DNA of 64,000 bases from Hydrangea macrophylla (lineage: Eukaryota; Streptophyta; Magnoliopsida; Cornales; Hydrangeaceae). The notes below the pieces were generated by a model, which saw nothing but the letters and a program-made list of their open reading frames with translations, was not told the DNA's origin and made no database searches. How positions within the stretch are numbered: position 1 is the first letter of the stretch; the number at the start of each line of letters is the position of its first letter. Location of the stretch: NCBI GenBank assembly GCA_033977485.1, contig CM066988.1, forward strand, positions 72,035,169-72,099,168, in the 5' to 3' direction. Positions 23,500-34,849 of this stretch are shown piece by piece. The position numbers were made by a program, and so were the translations under genes.

Positions 23500-24376
23500 G
23501 GCATGAACTTGCGAGGCAACGCATGTCGCAAGCGAGTGCCAAAGCTTCGAAGAGACATGTCTTTTTGGAGGCTATAGATTTAGGATAAAAGCATTGCAAA
23601 GGATGAAAAATGTGATGTTAAGGTCAGTGCTGGTCGTGCTCTGCGTGAGCTGCCTACGTATCCCGAGGAGAATCAGACTAAAAATGTAGTTCGAGGCACA
23701 AAAGAACAAATCACACATGCACAATAAGACACGCGAATGCTATGCTATGAGGATAATATGCAATGCATGGATGTAATATGAAATGTGTACTAAGTCCTGT
23801 TGTGATTCTATTATGACCATGGTGTATTTGCCAACCTTAATGGGTTTTATGCATGCTTTTTATGGTGCTGATGATCCTAGCATGAGCTAGTGCTGTCGGG
23901 GTATGCCACTCTAAGTGGGCTTGTGTTGTGCTAGTGCTTTTGACTATGATGTAGTGGCCGACCACGGTCTGAAAAGACTCTGGGTTTCGAGGCAAACTTC
24001 TTAAATTACGGGAAATATGTTGGCGAGTGGATCGGACACAGGGCCCTCGAGGATAACAATTGAGAGGTGAGAGGGCTCACAAAGATCGATAACTGGGGGA
24101 ATTTATGATAACCGCAATGAGTATGCTCACTACAAATGAGAAACCTCATAGTGACCGATTTGGTGAGAAAATTTATGGTAAGTGAGGAGGCTCACTGACA
24201 GGTGAGATAAACAGAGTGAGGAAGCTCTCGATAAGTGAGGAAGTTTACGATAACTGACAGGTGAGGAAGCTCACGATAGTTGACAAGTGAGGAAGCTCAC
24301 GGCAACATGATAGATGAGGAAGCTTATCAACGGGCGCAGGGCCATAAAAGTTGGTTATGATTTTTCGTTTATTTTC
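23500..24376 (-). repeat. Tat region between antisense genes and 3' LTR: GAGGAAGCTCAC repeats
   Basis: It contains one copy of the bracketing motif (TGCCTACGTATCCC ... TGTAGTTCG, 23649-23693). Between about 24125 and 24330 a short unit of the form GGTGAGGAAGCTCACGATAAC recurs 6-7 times with variable length. No protein-like frame is present. In the plus-strand Tat element the corresponding region holds the first PMD exon and different tandem arrays. Confidence 0.65.
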
Positions 24377-24900
24377 TGCTGGGGATATTGGGGAATTCTT
24401 TCTAAGAACCCCTCACGACTTCTAACTGAGAACCCGGATCCATCTCTGAATCTCTCATGGTTGATCAGATCTTACAATGCTCAATCCAAGAGGGCTGGTT
24501 AGGGCCTCCGGGAGCTGATATGTTTGTATCTGTTCGCTGGGGGTGGTTTTGGACTCTCTGAGAATATTTCTTGACTGTCGATCAAGAACTAAGATCCATA
24601 TCTGAATCTCTCACGCTTGATCGAATCTTGCGATGCTCAATCTGAAAGAGCCGGTTAGGGCCTTTGGGAGCTTATATGTTTTTGATTTTATCCTTGGGGG
24701 ATAGTGTTGGATTCTCTGAGAACCTCTCTTCGACTGCTTCTCGACCAGGGACTAGGACCCACCTCTGAATCTCTCACAGTTGATCAAATTTTGCGATGCT
24801 CAATCCGAAAGAGCCGGTTAGGGCCTTCAGGAGCCGATTGCCCTTTGTAACTGTCCACTGGTGATATTGGGGAATTCTTTTTGAGAACTCCTCATGACTT
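24377..24900 (-). repeat. Tandem repeat, unit about 160 bp, three copies plus a partial
   Basis: Units start near 24377, 24536, 24698 and 24857. Shared landmarks are a GGGG-rich start, TGAATCTCTCA, a GATC-rich stretch, GATGCTCAATC and GAGCCGGTTAGGGCCT. The fourth copy is cut after about 45 bases where PMD coding sequence begins (about 24905). The array therefore replaces or truncates the 5' end of the antisense PMD gene in this element. Confidence 0.8.
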
Positions 24901-24904
24901 CTGA

Positions 24905-25772
24905 TGGAGAGTACCGAGCATAGGTAGTGGTACCTTGGTGAGCAAGTATCTCGGCGGGTGGTTGGTGGTCCGAGGTACCGCGTTCCTCATGCCCCTCCTG
25001 TGATGGATGCTGATGACCTCTCTGGTGCTGCTTTGCTGGCAGCTTTGGGTGGTACTGATGTCTGGGATTATGTTTTCTCTGAGACAGGAAATGAGACCTA
25101 CCGTGGCCGCTTTCTGATGCCAAACTTTCCACTCCTGGATGTGAGTTTCTTTTACATTTTTATCTCTATTCGTCACTTATGTTTTCGAACTTATCTTTTC
25201 CTAACTTGTCTTGTGCCTACAGCTTCGCGAGATGTATAGGAGACAGGCTCTCCCAGCTTCTGATCCTATCCCCCTTGGGATTGGACCGTTAACATTTTGG
25301 ATGCCGATGGCTCTCCGCAGGTCATGGAGGTACCGTGAGTCACGTGCGGTTATCCCACCCAGCCAGTAGGCATCCTCAACGTCCCTTGGAGTTATGCTGA
25401 GGAGGGTCACGCCTTGGCAGCTAGCTTACAGTCTTTAGTCCTCACACGGAACCATCGGGTATGTCTCTAATTTTGCTCTCCTTAAGGTTACGAAGTTCTA
25501 ACCCTATATTTTACCCTTGGCAGATGGACTGTATGCTGCAGTTCACCACCAATCAAATGGCGTCCTTGGTAAGTTTCTGACTCGACACTGTTTTTTTTTT
25601 TTTTTTGTACTTTTGTTGTATCTCGACTGATCGCTTTTATTTTGCATGTGCAGTGTCGAGGAGGTGATGCGGGCTCGTCGAGAATCAGGCCAAGGTGCAG
25701 GGGTGGCGGGAGGAGGCCATCGCCGATGTACACTCTGGGTGGTCTGACAGAGGATGAAGAGGAGGAGGACTG
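24905..25772 (+). pseudogene. Antisense plant mobile domain (PMD)-like gene, 5'-truncated
   Basis: Lies on the strand opposite to the host Tat element. The exon at 24905-25139 contains WYLGEQVSRR and FLMPNFPLLD and ends at a GTGAGT donor. An exon after a CCTACAG acceptor (25223-25460) contains PWDWTV and NVPWSYAEEGHALAASLQSLVLTRNHR-type sequence, and ends at a GTATGT donor. The last exon after TGCAG (about 25654-25772) ends in an acidic tail EDEEEED. The same blocks in the same order occur in the antisense gene at 57971-59972 (AWYLGERVTRQ, GNFPLVEV, PWDWSL, VPRDYAEEG). Stops interrupt it (for example TAG before WYLGE and TGA at the VP-R position). The PMD core exon is missing. PMD proteins (MAIN/MAIL family) are plant nuclear proteins with TE-borne relatives; what this one did is unknown. 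Confidence 0.68.
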
Positions 25773-26126
25773 AGGCCTTCTGAGCGGAGATTTTTGTTTT
25801 ATCTCCATTTTATGTCTTCAATTGGGTTGTATCAGCATATTCTGTGTGTAGGACGATGTGTAGGATGATTTGTTACCCTTTGACAGAGTATTATGATGTT
25901 TTGCCTTTTTAGGCTGGATATCTTCTGGTTTGAAGGCGCGGTTGTGTGCTTGTTTTAGTTGGTGATCATGTGACAATATATGTGCACTGTGGTTCTGTGA
26001 TTGTTGATGTTACTGCGATGAGAAGCTATGTGATAGTGAGTGTGTTTGCCTTGTAGGTGGGATAGTCCGTGAAATGGGGATGTGCTGCTGAAATTTTGAA
26101 TTTCGCTAAAACCGCGACAGAAAACA

Positions 26127-26911
26127 TGGCATTGTATGATCCCACTCAACTCACGGCTTAGCTGAACATCACGGATGGTGTGGAACGGATCAACCTTTTT
26201 AGCTACGGCTTGACCGAGCTGTTCTCTCTTCGCCAGATGGCTTTGAACGTTGAGTTCATGCGTGCTGCCATTGCCCATTAGGACCTGGTAAATCATGTCT
26301 TCAATTTTAATGGCCTGGAGATATGCCCCCTGTTTGAGGAGTTCTGTGCTATCCTCGGCTTCGATCCAGACTCTGACCTGATTCTTCCTTCTACTGATAC
26401 TCCTAGTCCTTCACGAGGCTTGGCCGAATACTTGAATTATTCTGCTGTTATCTCCCGCCGACTAATTCATGGCGAGGTTCTTGACATTGTTTCCATCATT
26501 GCCCCGGTATGCTAGTCTTGGGAATCCTAGCATATATGATGCTACCCGCGGGGTCGCTCTGATATTATGCCCATTGACTTGGTGCACATATGCCTCGGGC
26601 TGAAATTGAGTAAGAACCCCATGGCTATGGTTCTGGTCGAAACTCTGAATGGTTTGGATCGCGCTTCTAATCAAGGAACTCTCCTTCTTTCTGGGGCGCC
26701 TTTGGTGTTACAGGCTTGGCTCTACGAGCGCCTTCAGTTATGGACTGGTAGTGTATCGCCAGTTTACTTCCGCAGATTGGCCAGACAGTATGGGCGAGTT
26801 CAAGAGGTCCCCCGGGGGTTTACTGAGAGGGTCTTTGCTTCTAGAGTTAGAGCTGTTACTATTGGTGCTTTCATCAGTGGGTGGGCCTACCGAGTAAAAG
26901 CCTACTTCTAA
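26127..26911 (+). pseudogene. Antisense DUF7745-like gene (decayed)
   Basis: Plus-strand reading, opposite to the Tat element. It begins near a Met (26127, MALYDPTQ). N-terminal landmarks are GLTELFSLRQMAL and, after an in-frame TAG at 26279-26281, FNGLEICPLFEEFCAILGFDPD. After a frame break near 26510-26570 the C-terminal part has MAMVLVETLNGLDRASNQG, LVLQAWLYERLQL, the conserved block also seen at 56497-57018 (GKTMIGLDRAHATG, ILQLWLMECLDL). DUF7745 proteins are common plant sequences of unknown role and often TE-linked. Assignment is by motif order from memory. This copy has at least two stops and one frame break. Confidence 0.65.
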
Positions 26912-27536
26912 AGACCTTTGAAGAAGTAAAAGACACAAAATAGAACTAGACTTGACTGATTCTTCTTCTTTCCTCCAAGTGTCTTTGATATTTGTGATTG
27001 CTTTTTGAAAGAACTTTTTGTGTTTTCATTTATCCCTGCTTATGTAACATTCGAAGTTTGTTTATTGGCGAACCTTGGTTAATTAGAGAACCTTATTTTA
27101 TGTATTTGGCTTTCTGAAAACATTGTAGTATGATTTTGGTCAGATGTTTGATTTTGGTACTTGTTTAGGCATGCTAGGACGATTAGAGGCAAACGAGGCG
27201 AGTAGCTGAAGTTTGCCCCTAGTTTGGGATATGGGAGGTTGTGAGGCAAACGTGGTAGATGACCAAAGTTTGCCCCTAGTTTAGGAGAGGCTTAGGCAAA
27301 CGAAGCGGGTGGCCGAAGTTTGCCCCTAGTATGAAGGGTGATTTCTGGGTTATGGTAAGGACCGCGACTTTATTTCTCTCATACGCTCATAATTTTGCCT
27401 AGGCACCAGTTAGGTGACCTAGCAAGCTCTTTTCTCTCTTTTGTTATTGCTCACTTTGGATTTAACTCTAATTTTTGCCTAGGCGTCCTTTTGGATTTTT
27501 GACCTAGCGAGCCATCCTTCTTTTCTCTTCTGAAAG
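26912..27536 (-). other. Tat inter-cassette region with three PPT-like repeats
   Basis: No gene seen. From 27188 to 27330 a unit of about 55 bp is repeated three times, each starting aGGCAAACG and ending GTTTGCCCCTAGT. On the element's sense strand each ends as ACTAGGGGCAAAC, matching the core of the terminal PPT (AGGGGCAAAC). Copies lie at 27211-27225, 27268-27282 and 27318-27330. Confidence 0.75.
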
Positions 27537-27905
27537 TCTGCCTACGTACCCCAGAGCGGGGATCATGTCCAACGTAGTTCGGGCCAAAGTCTTGAAAGAA
27601 AAGGGGTTGATTATGATGGTGTCGACCGAATCGATGTGGTTGCCTACGTATCCCCGAGTGGGAATCAGGTCGAGCGTAGTTTAGGATAAGGCTTGAGAGG
27701 AATTGGGCTATTTTTGTGGGTGGAGTGACCGAACCGATGCGGTTGCCTACGTATCCTCGAGTGGGAATCAGGTCGATCGTAGTTCAGGGCGAGGCTTGAG
27801 AGGAATTGGGCTATTTTGTGGGTGGAGCGACCGAACCGATGCGGTTGCCTACGTATCCTCGAGTGGGAATCAAGTTGAGCGTAGTTCAGGGCGAGGCTTA
27901 AAAGG
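27537..27905 (-). repeat. Bracketing motif array after integrase, ~103-bp unit
   Basis: Four copies of a block of the form TGCCTACGTATCC ... GGGAATCAGGT ... CGTAGTTC start near 27537, 27641, 27744 and 27846. The last three form a 103-bp tandem repeat with linking text AGGCTTGAGAGGAATTGGG. One more copy lies next to the 3' LTR (23649). Equivalent blocks sit in the plus-strand Tat element after integrase (55497) and before the 3' LTR (62606). Confidence 0.88.
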
Positions 27906-27923
27906 AATGGGGTAATAAAAAGG

Positions 27924-29063
27924 TCAAGCATAGTACTTTTTGAGGCGATCCATGTTGATTGGTTCTTTGAACTCGACGCTGTCGAGGTCCATGAGATGGG
28001 TCGTTCCTCTGGAGAGGATAATTTTGACGATGTAAGGGCTAACCCATTTAGGTTTGAACTTCCCACGTGGGTCAAAAATTGGAGCTTGTAGTTCCTTCAG
28101 GACAAGGTCACCCTTGACAATTTTCCTCGGATAAATTTTCTTGTTAAAAGCACGGGCTATGCTCTTTTGATAGATTCGGACGTGGTCGACTACCGCTAGG
28201 CACTTTTCATCTATGAGGACCAATTCTTCGTACCTTTCCCTTAACCAGTCAGATTCTAAAATTTCACATTCCGCCATCACACGCAGGGACGATAGTTCTA
28301 TCTCGACCGGAAGTACTGCTTCCATGCCATACACCAATGAATAAGGAGTCGCTCCTGTAGACGTCCTTATCGGTGTTCTGTATCCCCAGAGCACAAATGG
28401 TAGTTTCTCATGCCAGTCATTGTAACTATCGTCCGACTTCTGTAGTATGGCCTTGACATTCTTGTTTACAGCTTCAACTGCCCCATTAGTTTGCAGCCTG
28501 TATGGTGACGACTTGTGATAAGTGATTTTGTATTCCTCAAATAGATCACTGACTTCTTCTTTGAAATGACTTCCGTTGTCCGAAATGATCTCATGGGGGA
28601 CTCCATAATGGTAGATGAGATTTCTCTTGATGAATTTGGCCAGTTCCTTGCCCCCCAACTTGCTCTAGGATGCGGCTTCTACCCATTTTGTGAAGTAGTC
28701 AATGGCCACCAAAATGTATCGGTTCCCATTTGAGGCCTTTGGAACAATTTTGCCAATGACATCGATTCCCCAAGTCGAGAATGGCCACAGGGAGGTCATA
28801 CTATAGAGCAGAGATGGCGGTACATGCATCATGTTTGCATGGATCTGGCATTTGTGGCACCTTTTCACGTATTCGCAACAATCTTTTTCCAACATTGTCC
28901 AATAGTACCCTTGTATTACGATCTTTTTGGCCAGCATGTGACCGTTCATGTGTGGACCACATACCCCTTTGTGTATTTCTTCCATCATCCTTCTGGCGCC
29001 CTTCCCGAACAAGCAATTCAGGTTGTGACCATTGTCCCTTTCTTTAATAATTTTCCGCCGCAA
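27924..29063 (-). pseudogene. Tat integrase (minus element), one stop
   Basis: Two adjoining in-frame pieces separated by TAG at 28667-28665. The first (29063-28668) has the HHCC zinc finger (EIHKGVCGPHMNGH ... CCEYVKRCHKCQ) and the first catalytic Asp in WGIDVIG. The second (28658-27924) has the second Asp in ISDNGSHF, the Glu in TNGAVEAVNKN, and the C-terminal GPY/F-type module (KPKWVSPYIVK) ending DRLKKYYA. The Gly-Pro of the GPY motif reads SPY here. All catalytic residues survive. The single TAG after WVEAAS aligns with a TAA in the plus-strand element. The intact enzyme would insert the cDNA into chromosomes. Confidence 0.9.
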
Positions 29064-29071
29064 ATGATGAA

Positions 29072-29647
29072 CTATGCTGCGAACCTTTGAGTTGCTCTTT
29101 TATCTTTCTCAGTAGACTCTTGGGGGCATGTTCCCTTTTCTATAAAGTTCCAGACATCTCGATACCATGGTGTTTCATTATCTTCTTCTTCGATTGCAGC
29201 GATCATGCTAAATGACGGTTCGTATCTTTGCTCGATTACCAGAGGCATCATTTTTACCCTAGCAGGGATTTTGATCATAGAGACTAGGGTAGCCAATGAA
29301 TTTGCTAACTGGTTCTCTTCTCTGGGTAGGTAAAAGAATATTATGCTCTTGAACTGTTTCTTGAGTCCATCGAGATGGTCATGGTAGGGCTTCAACCTCT
29401 CTTCTTTCACCTTCCATTCTCCTCTGGCTTGTGACACAATGAGATTTGAATCTCCGAAGACATCCAACTTCTGAACTCTCAATTCTATGGCCGCTGCCAT
29501 CCCCAGAATGCATGCCTCATATTCAGCACTGTTGTTGGTGGCGCTATAATTGAGCTTGACTGCGAGTGGGGTGTGGTCCCCATTTGGCGACACCAGGATC
29601 ATACCTACTCTGTATCCTTTCATGTTGGCTGCCCCATCGAAGTACAA
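29072..29647 (-). pseudogene. Archaeal-type second RNase H (minus Tat element)
   Basis: Starts at YFDGAANMKG and carries SAEYEACILGM, VFGDSNLIVSQ and NQLANSLA, the D-E-D pattern of the extra RNase H found between RT and integrase in Tat-lineage elements; the last Asp position reads Asn (LANSLA versus LADSLA in the plus-strand element). A spacer leads into the integrase zinc-finger region. The segment is open for 191 codons, so it is among the best preserved parts of this element. Confidence 0.88.
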
Positions 29648-29653
29648 CTTCCA

Positions 29654-30701
29654 CTATTCTTCTTTGATTTCCATGATATTCTCGTCTGGGAACGGGAAGT
29701 CTTCATTTTCTTCGGAATCAACAGCGTGTTCCGCAAGATGCTCAGCTATAGTTCTCCCTTTTACCGATTTGATTGTCACATACTTGATATCGAATTCAGA
29801 TAGTAGGAGCAGCCAACGGGATAAACGACTAGTCAGGTCAGATTTTTCAAGGAGGTATTTTAGAGAATCCATACGGGATATGAGCACAATTGGAAAGGCC
29901 AGCATGTAGTGCCTTAATCGGCGGGTGCACCAGACTAAGGCCCAACATGTTTTTTCAAGGGTAGAGTAATTGAGTTCATACCCAGTCATCCTCTTGTTAC
30001 GGTAATATATAGCTTTTTTAGAGTGGCTTTCTTCCCCTTCTTGGGCCAACATGAACCCCATGGCATTTTCAGAGACAATTAGGAAAAGAAATAAGGGCTT
30101 ATGAGGAGTGGGTGGTGAAAGGACGGGCGGTTTTTGAAGGTAGGCTTTTATTTTATCAAATGCGGCTTAGCATTGGTCATCCCATTGGAACTTTTCTCCT
30201 TTCCTCAGTAACCGGAATAAGGGATCACATGTAGTTGTGAGCTTGGAAATAAAGCGTCTGATGAATTGGATCCTTCCGAGGAATCCTCTCACTTCTTTCT
30301 CATTCTATGGCGGCACCATTTCTAGAATTGCCTTGATTTTGGAGGGATCGACCTCTATCCCTCTTTCTGTAATGAGAAAACCTAGGAGCTTCCCAGAGGT
30401 CACACCAAAAGTGCATTTCTTCTAATTCAGCTTCATCTTGTACCTGCGTAATTTTTCGAAAAACTTCTCCAGTGCCACCAAGTGCCTTTCTCTATCCTTG
30501 GATTTCATGATCATGTCATCTACATATACCTCCACCTCTTTGTGAATCATGTCATGCAGTAGAGTGGTGGCAGCTCTTTGGTAGGTTGCTCTAGCGTTTT
30601 TGAGTCTGAAAGGCATCACCCTATAACAGTAGGTCCCCTAAGGTGTGGTAAATGTCGTCTTTTCCCGATCTTCTAGTGCCATTAGAATCTTATTGTACCC
30701 C
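29654..30701 (-). pseudogene. Tat RT C-terminal half and RNase H (minus element)
   Basis: From 30701 leftward: a piece with EDREKTTFTTP, then MMPFRLKNARATYQ and EVEVYVDDMIMKSKD (YVDD box, 30619-30422). A frame-broken connection region follows (30421-30062), then RNase H with KAIYYRNKRMTG, YSTLEKTCWALVW and SRWLLLLSEFDI (30061-29654). Stops at about 30424 and elsewhere break the frame. At 30701 the reading stops at solo LTR A; the upstream half of RT resumes at 37745. Confidence 0.88.
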
Positions 30702-31801
30702 TGTAGCACCTTGAATTTTCCTTGGAAAATTTATGTAGGAATAATGAGGTTAGTGACGCCACTGTGATATAGTTATAGATGGACCATTAGGATAATCCTA
30801 AATAGAAACCATTCATCTGAACCCTTTAGTAAATGGCTTAAGCGTCATCATTATTTCGATAGTACTAATAATATTAATTGTGCCTTCAACATATAGACTT
30901 AGTTAGAATTTATGAGAAGACCCCTTTTTGATTGTTGTCCCAATGACGACGTCGTCACATACATTTTAGTAATATCAAACTATTAATCATAGCCTCGACT
31001 TTTAGTTTAATATTCATAGGCGACTCACGCCTGAATTCTTACATAAACTTGTACCCAACCCCGTGCTTGTGCATATTTGCAGTCTCGCACCCACTTCGTA
31101 AGATAGCACGCCAACTGAGATGTGGGCCCCATGCATGACCACATGGCAAGCATGCAAGACCACCACTACATGTGTCACACATGTGCACACCCCCACAACA
31201 TTTGGCACTACCTACACGCCACTTGTCAACCCTCCCCTATCATTTATATTGCAACATGCACACACACAATGTTGAGTAGTTTCAGCACACTTGCACACCT
31301 CATTCTTCTACATCGCACACACACACATTCATAGATTTGTAGGGGGAGAGAGAGAGTGTAACGCCCTGTATTTTATTTTCATTAATAAATAAATACTGCA
31401 TTTCATTTCCATGAGTATTTGATTTAATTTCTCTTTGTAATATATATCTGGGGTCAAACTGTAATTTCCATAAATATAGAAAAATATTTTCTATGGTTTC
31501 AAAATCAATATCTATATTATTGTACAACCCGGAATCTATTCCTACGCTAATATTATTTTCTGCATTTTTTATTTTCAACCGCAAAATACCAGTTTTGTAT
31601 TAAATATGCGTCTATACCGCGTCTTGGGTGTGGGAGCACGTGAGCTCAACCACACCGTGCGTTACCCGTGGCTTTCTTGGAGCCCAAAACTTCTCAAGTT
31701 ATATATATGTATCAGTGTCTCTCTCTCACTCACAGTCTCTCATCTCTCACTCTCAAATTCTCTCAATTCTCTCTCAATTCTCCCAACTCTCTCAAGATCA
31801 T

Positions 31802-31833
<32 letters not shown>

Positions 31834-32387
31834 GATTATAGATATATATATTCAGTCACATACATATACATAATTCAAGAACGGAGGAAATTTCTAACGA
31901 CGGAATCGACGCCGGAATTCTCGGTCTCAAATTATCTGTATATTTGCCCTCAGTGAGTATTATAAACTCACTCTCCATGTTCATATACGTATATTTCAGT
32001 ATATATAGGTGTGTATATGGGTATATATATATAGATACACCATTGAAGACTTTGAATTGGAGTTTTACAAAACTCAACCAAAATCAATTCCGTGAATTGA
32101 TTATGGAAGATCTTAGTCCCAATAGGCTATGGTTCGAATCCTACGGAGTAATTCATCCATATCGCGACGAACGATTGATTTAAAGTTTTGACACCCTTAC
32201 TTTAATCGCGAATATCTAGAGATATAATCCGTAATCGTATAAATTGATTGCGTATTCTTAATCTACGCGAAAAACTGAAGAGATCCATATATTGCACGAC
32301 ATGTTTGAAACAAAATCTGAAAATGGGTGTAATTTCAATTTAAGACCAGAAACAGGGGAAAACGAGTAAGATGATGAAACTGCAAGA

Positions 32388-32515
32388 ACTCGCGCGTACG
32401 ACCCGCTCGCGCGAACCATTCCCCCCTTCGCGCGTGCGACTCGCTCGCGCGACACCCTCTGCCCCTTCGCTCGCGCGACCCGTTCTCCCCCTTCGCGCGC
32501 GCGACCAGGCAGTTT
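32388..32515. repeat. TCGCGCG motif array in solo LTR B
   Basis: Eight or so blocks of the types CTCGCGCGA and TCGCGCGTGCGAC occur in 128 bp, separated by unrelated C-rich text. The CpG content is far above the AT-rich surroundings. The same kind of block recurs in the unrelated Athila element (40630-40870 and 43455-43490). Confidence 0.88.
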
Positions 32516-32801
32516 GAGCAGTTTTTGCATTTTTATATAAGGGACTGTTTGGAAAAGGTTTTGAAAGTTTTTAAAGAACTGCTTGACAAATATACTGTTT
32601 TAAAGGCTCACTGTTAGAAATTAGACTTGTAAGAACGTTTCAGACTGAGATTTATGTTGAACGAATATTCAGCTTTGAGATAAATAACTGTTGCTGCAAA
32701 CTGTGAACATTGACATACATATTAGGGTCAAGGTTGTGTCAACATGCATGTGTGTGAGAAAGCGTGAAAAGAGTAAAGAGTGGCGGTCTGGTGTGCGACC
32801 T

Positions 32802-33251
32802 CAATATCGATCGGATATTATTCCTGATATTGGAGGCGACACTGTTGTGTTACGGCTTAGATATCGATCGGATATTATTCCTGGTATCTAGGGTGCTTGT
32901 TTCGGATATCGATCGGATATTATTCCTAGTATCCGAAATGATGGTATTGAGTTACGGCTTAGATATCGATCGGATATTATTCCTGGTATCTAGGGCGCTT
33001 GTTTCGGATATCGATTGGATATTATTCCTGGTATCCGAAATGATGGTATTGAGTTACGGCTTAGATATCCATCGGATATTATTCCTGGTATCTAGGGCGC
33101 TTGTTTCGGATATCGATCGGATATTATTCCTGGTATCCAAAATGATGGTATTGAGTGCGGCTTAGATATCGATCGGATATTATTCCTGGTATCTGAAGCG
33201 ATGGTATGGTGTGCTGTTTTGGATATCGATCGGATATTATTCCTGGTATCT
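32802..33251 (+). repeat. Nine tandem hairpin units with covarying arms
   Basis: A constant core GATCGGATATTATTCCT is flanked by inverted arms in nine copies, starting near 32802, 32858, 32902, 32957, 33004, 33061, 33106, 33159 and 33220. Two arm types alternate: TTTCGGATATC ... GGTATCCGAAA and CTTAGATATC ... GGTATCTAGG. Copy 1 has CAATATC ... GATATTG. The middle copies form a 102-bp dimer repeated three times. A translated frame exists (32764-33165) but only reflects the repeat. Confidence 0.93.
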
Positions 33252-34465
33252 GAGGTAATGGTTTGGTTGAGTCGGTTTTTTTTGCTTGAGAGAAAAGAGT
33301 CAGAAAGATGAGATGTTACATTGTTCATGCACGGTTGCATATTTATTGCTTACTATATTCCCCCGTGACTTATGTCGGAATTGGAACCTTGAATCTATTA
33401 CTTTTAAAGTTAAATTGCACCGTTGCTTATATGCTTATATATACATTGCGAGCACTTGTTTATTTTGCTCACCAGCTTGCATAAGCTGACGGCGTTGATG
33501 CGTCCTGGACTGTATGTCCAGATTTTCAGGGTCAGGAGCAGCCAGGGTGCTTCGACTATGCTAGTTAGAGGCAGGCGACTTTCCAGGAGGCTGCTTTATA
33601 TTTCCTATGTCTTTTTAATTTGGGCTTGTAATAAACTAGTTTTAGACATTTGAATAAGGCGTTTTGTGCCTAAGTTTATGACTGTTGTAATAGTTAGTAA
33701 GTTCTAATTTCGGAGCTTATGTGTATTAGTATCCTTTCTTTTAGAAATGCTGTTGAGTTATTTAGTTGCAGGGACAATTGGTCATACTCACATGTCACGA
33801 CCTACGAGTCCATAAAGAAAATTAAATACTTTCCTGTATTATGCTACGTCGGGGCGTGACAGAGAGACCCGAGAGTGAGTGAGGGAGAGAAACGAGCTTG
33901 TCTTGATTCAAACCCACATCTCAGGCATTGTTCTCACATACACCCCTCCCCCTCTCTGTGACATCTCAGTTCTACCCTCCCAGCACACACACATACATAC
34001 AGTGAAAGAAGGAAAGGCGTGGAGAAGAGAGACAGTGAGATCGGAGGAGTTTGGAGGGAACCCAGATTATCGGAGGTAAAACCCACAAACCTTTCTCATT
34101 CTTGTGCCTCTTTATGACATTTAGAAGACCTTAAGGTCACATGCACACAACCAAGCAGGGCCTTGAGCTCTCTGCAACCCCCGACCACCATTAAAGCTCC
34201 ACCTTTGGGAGCTTGATTTTGAAACCTTGACCAAAACCCAATTTTATTACACCAATCTGACCCTCTTGAACCCGTTAGACACCCATGAAAACAGTTTTTG
34301 ATCAGGACCTTGTTTGCTTAGACATGTAAGCCGTTATTTCCGTTTTAGCCAAAAAGAATAATGGGCTGGTAGGTGCCCAAAATGAATGAACCAGACATTG
34401 GGCTTATACTATGTTATAGAGGGGAGAAATTCGATCCTTTTGGCGGTGATTTGGGCGATTTTCAT

Positions 34466-34672
34466 TAGGGGTGAAACGGTTCGGTTCGGTTCGGTTTTTT
34501 CGGTTTTTTGGCACTAAAAAAACCGACCGACTATGCTCGGTTAGGGCGGTTTTGTCGGTTTTTCTCGGTTCGGTTTTTGGCATATTGTATATTTGAAAAG
34601 ACCGACCGAAAAGCCTCGGTTTTTTCGGTTTGGTTTCGGTTTTTGGTTTTTGTCGGTTTGGTTTCACCCCTA
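34466..34672. mobile_element. hAT-type MITE, 207 bp
   Basis: Terminal inverted repeats TAGGGGTGAAAC and GTTTCACCCCTA, with a perfect 8-bp target duplication ATTTTCAT (34458-34465 and 34673-34680). An 8-bp duplication and a TAGGGGTG end are hAT hallmarks. The interior is built from CGGTT and AACCG runs that can fold on themselves. No coding capacity. Confidence 0.95.
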
Positions 34673-34849
34673 ATTTTCATGGAGAAAAAAAAGAGAGCTA
34701 TGGCCCCTTGAAGTTTTTCGGTGAATCGCGGGTCACCGGCGGTGTCGGGATCACCAGAGAAGAAGAAGACCCGTTTGGGTCTTCGGGTTATAACGAGTGC
34801 GTCCGGGTCGAGTATGGTTATGGGTTGGTCTATGAGTGATAGTGGATTA

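Larger units (their letters stand above)
31357..33861 (+). mobile_element. Solo LTR B (chromovirus-like), nested in solo LTR A
   Basis: Begins TGTAACGCCCTG and ends GGGGCGTGACA, 2505 bp, with target copies GAGAG at 31352-31356 and 33862-33866. No second LTR, PBS, PPT or coding domain is present. It contains (CA)n at 31801-31829, a CG-rich motif array (32388-32515) and nine hairpin repeats (32802-33251). Confidence 0.92.

Noticed and set aside
32764..33165. 133-codon frame with a repeated DIDRILFLVS peptide
   Set aside because: It is a by-product of the hairpin tandem repeat, with unit length divisible by 3 over part of the array. No Met context or homology.
34404..34839. Basic Lys/Pro/Thr-rich frames on both strands
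   Set aside because: They translate the low-complexity CGGTT interior of the hAT MITE and its flank.
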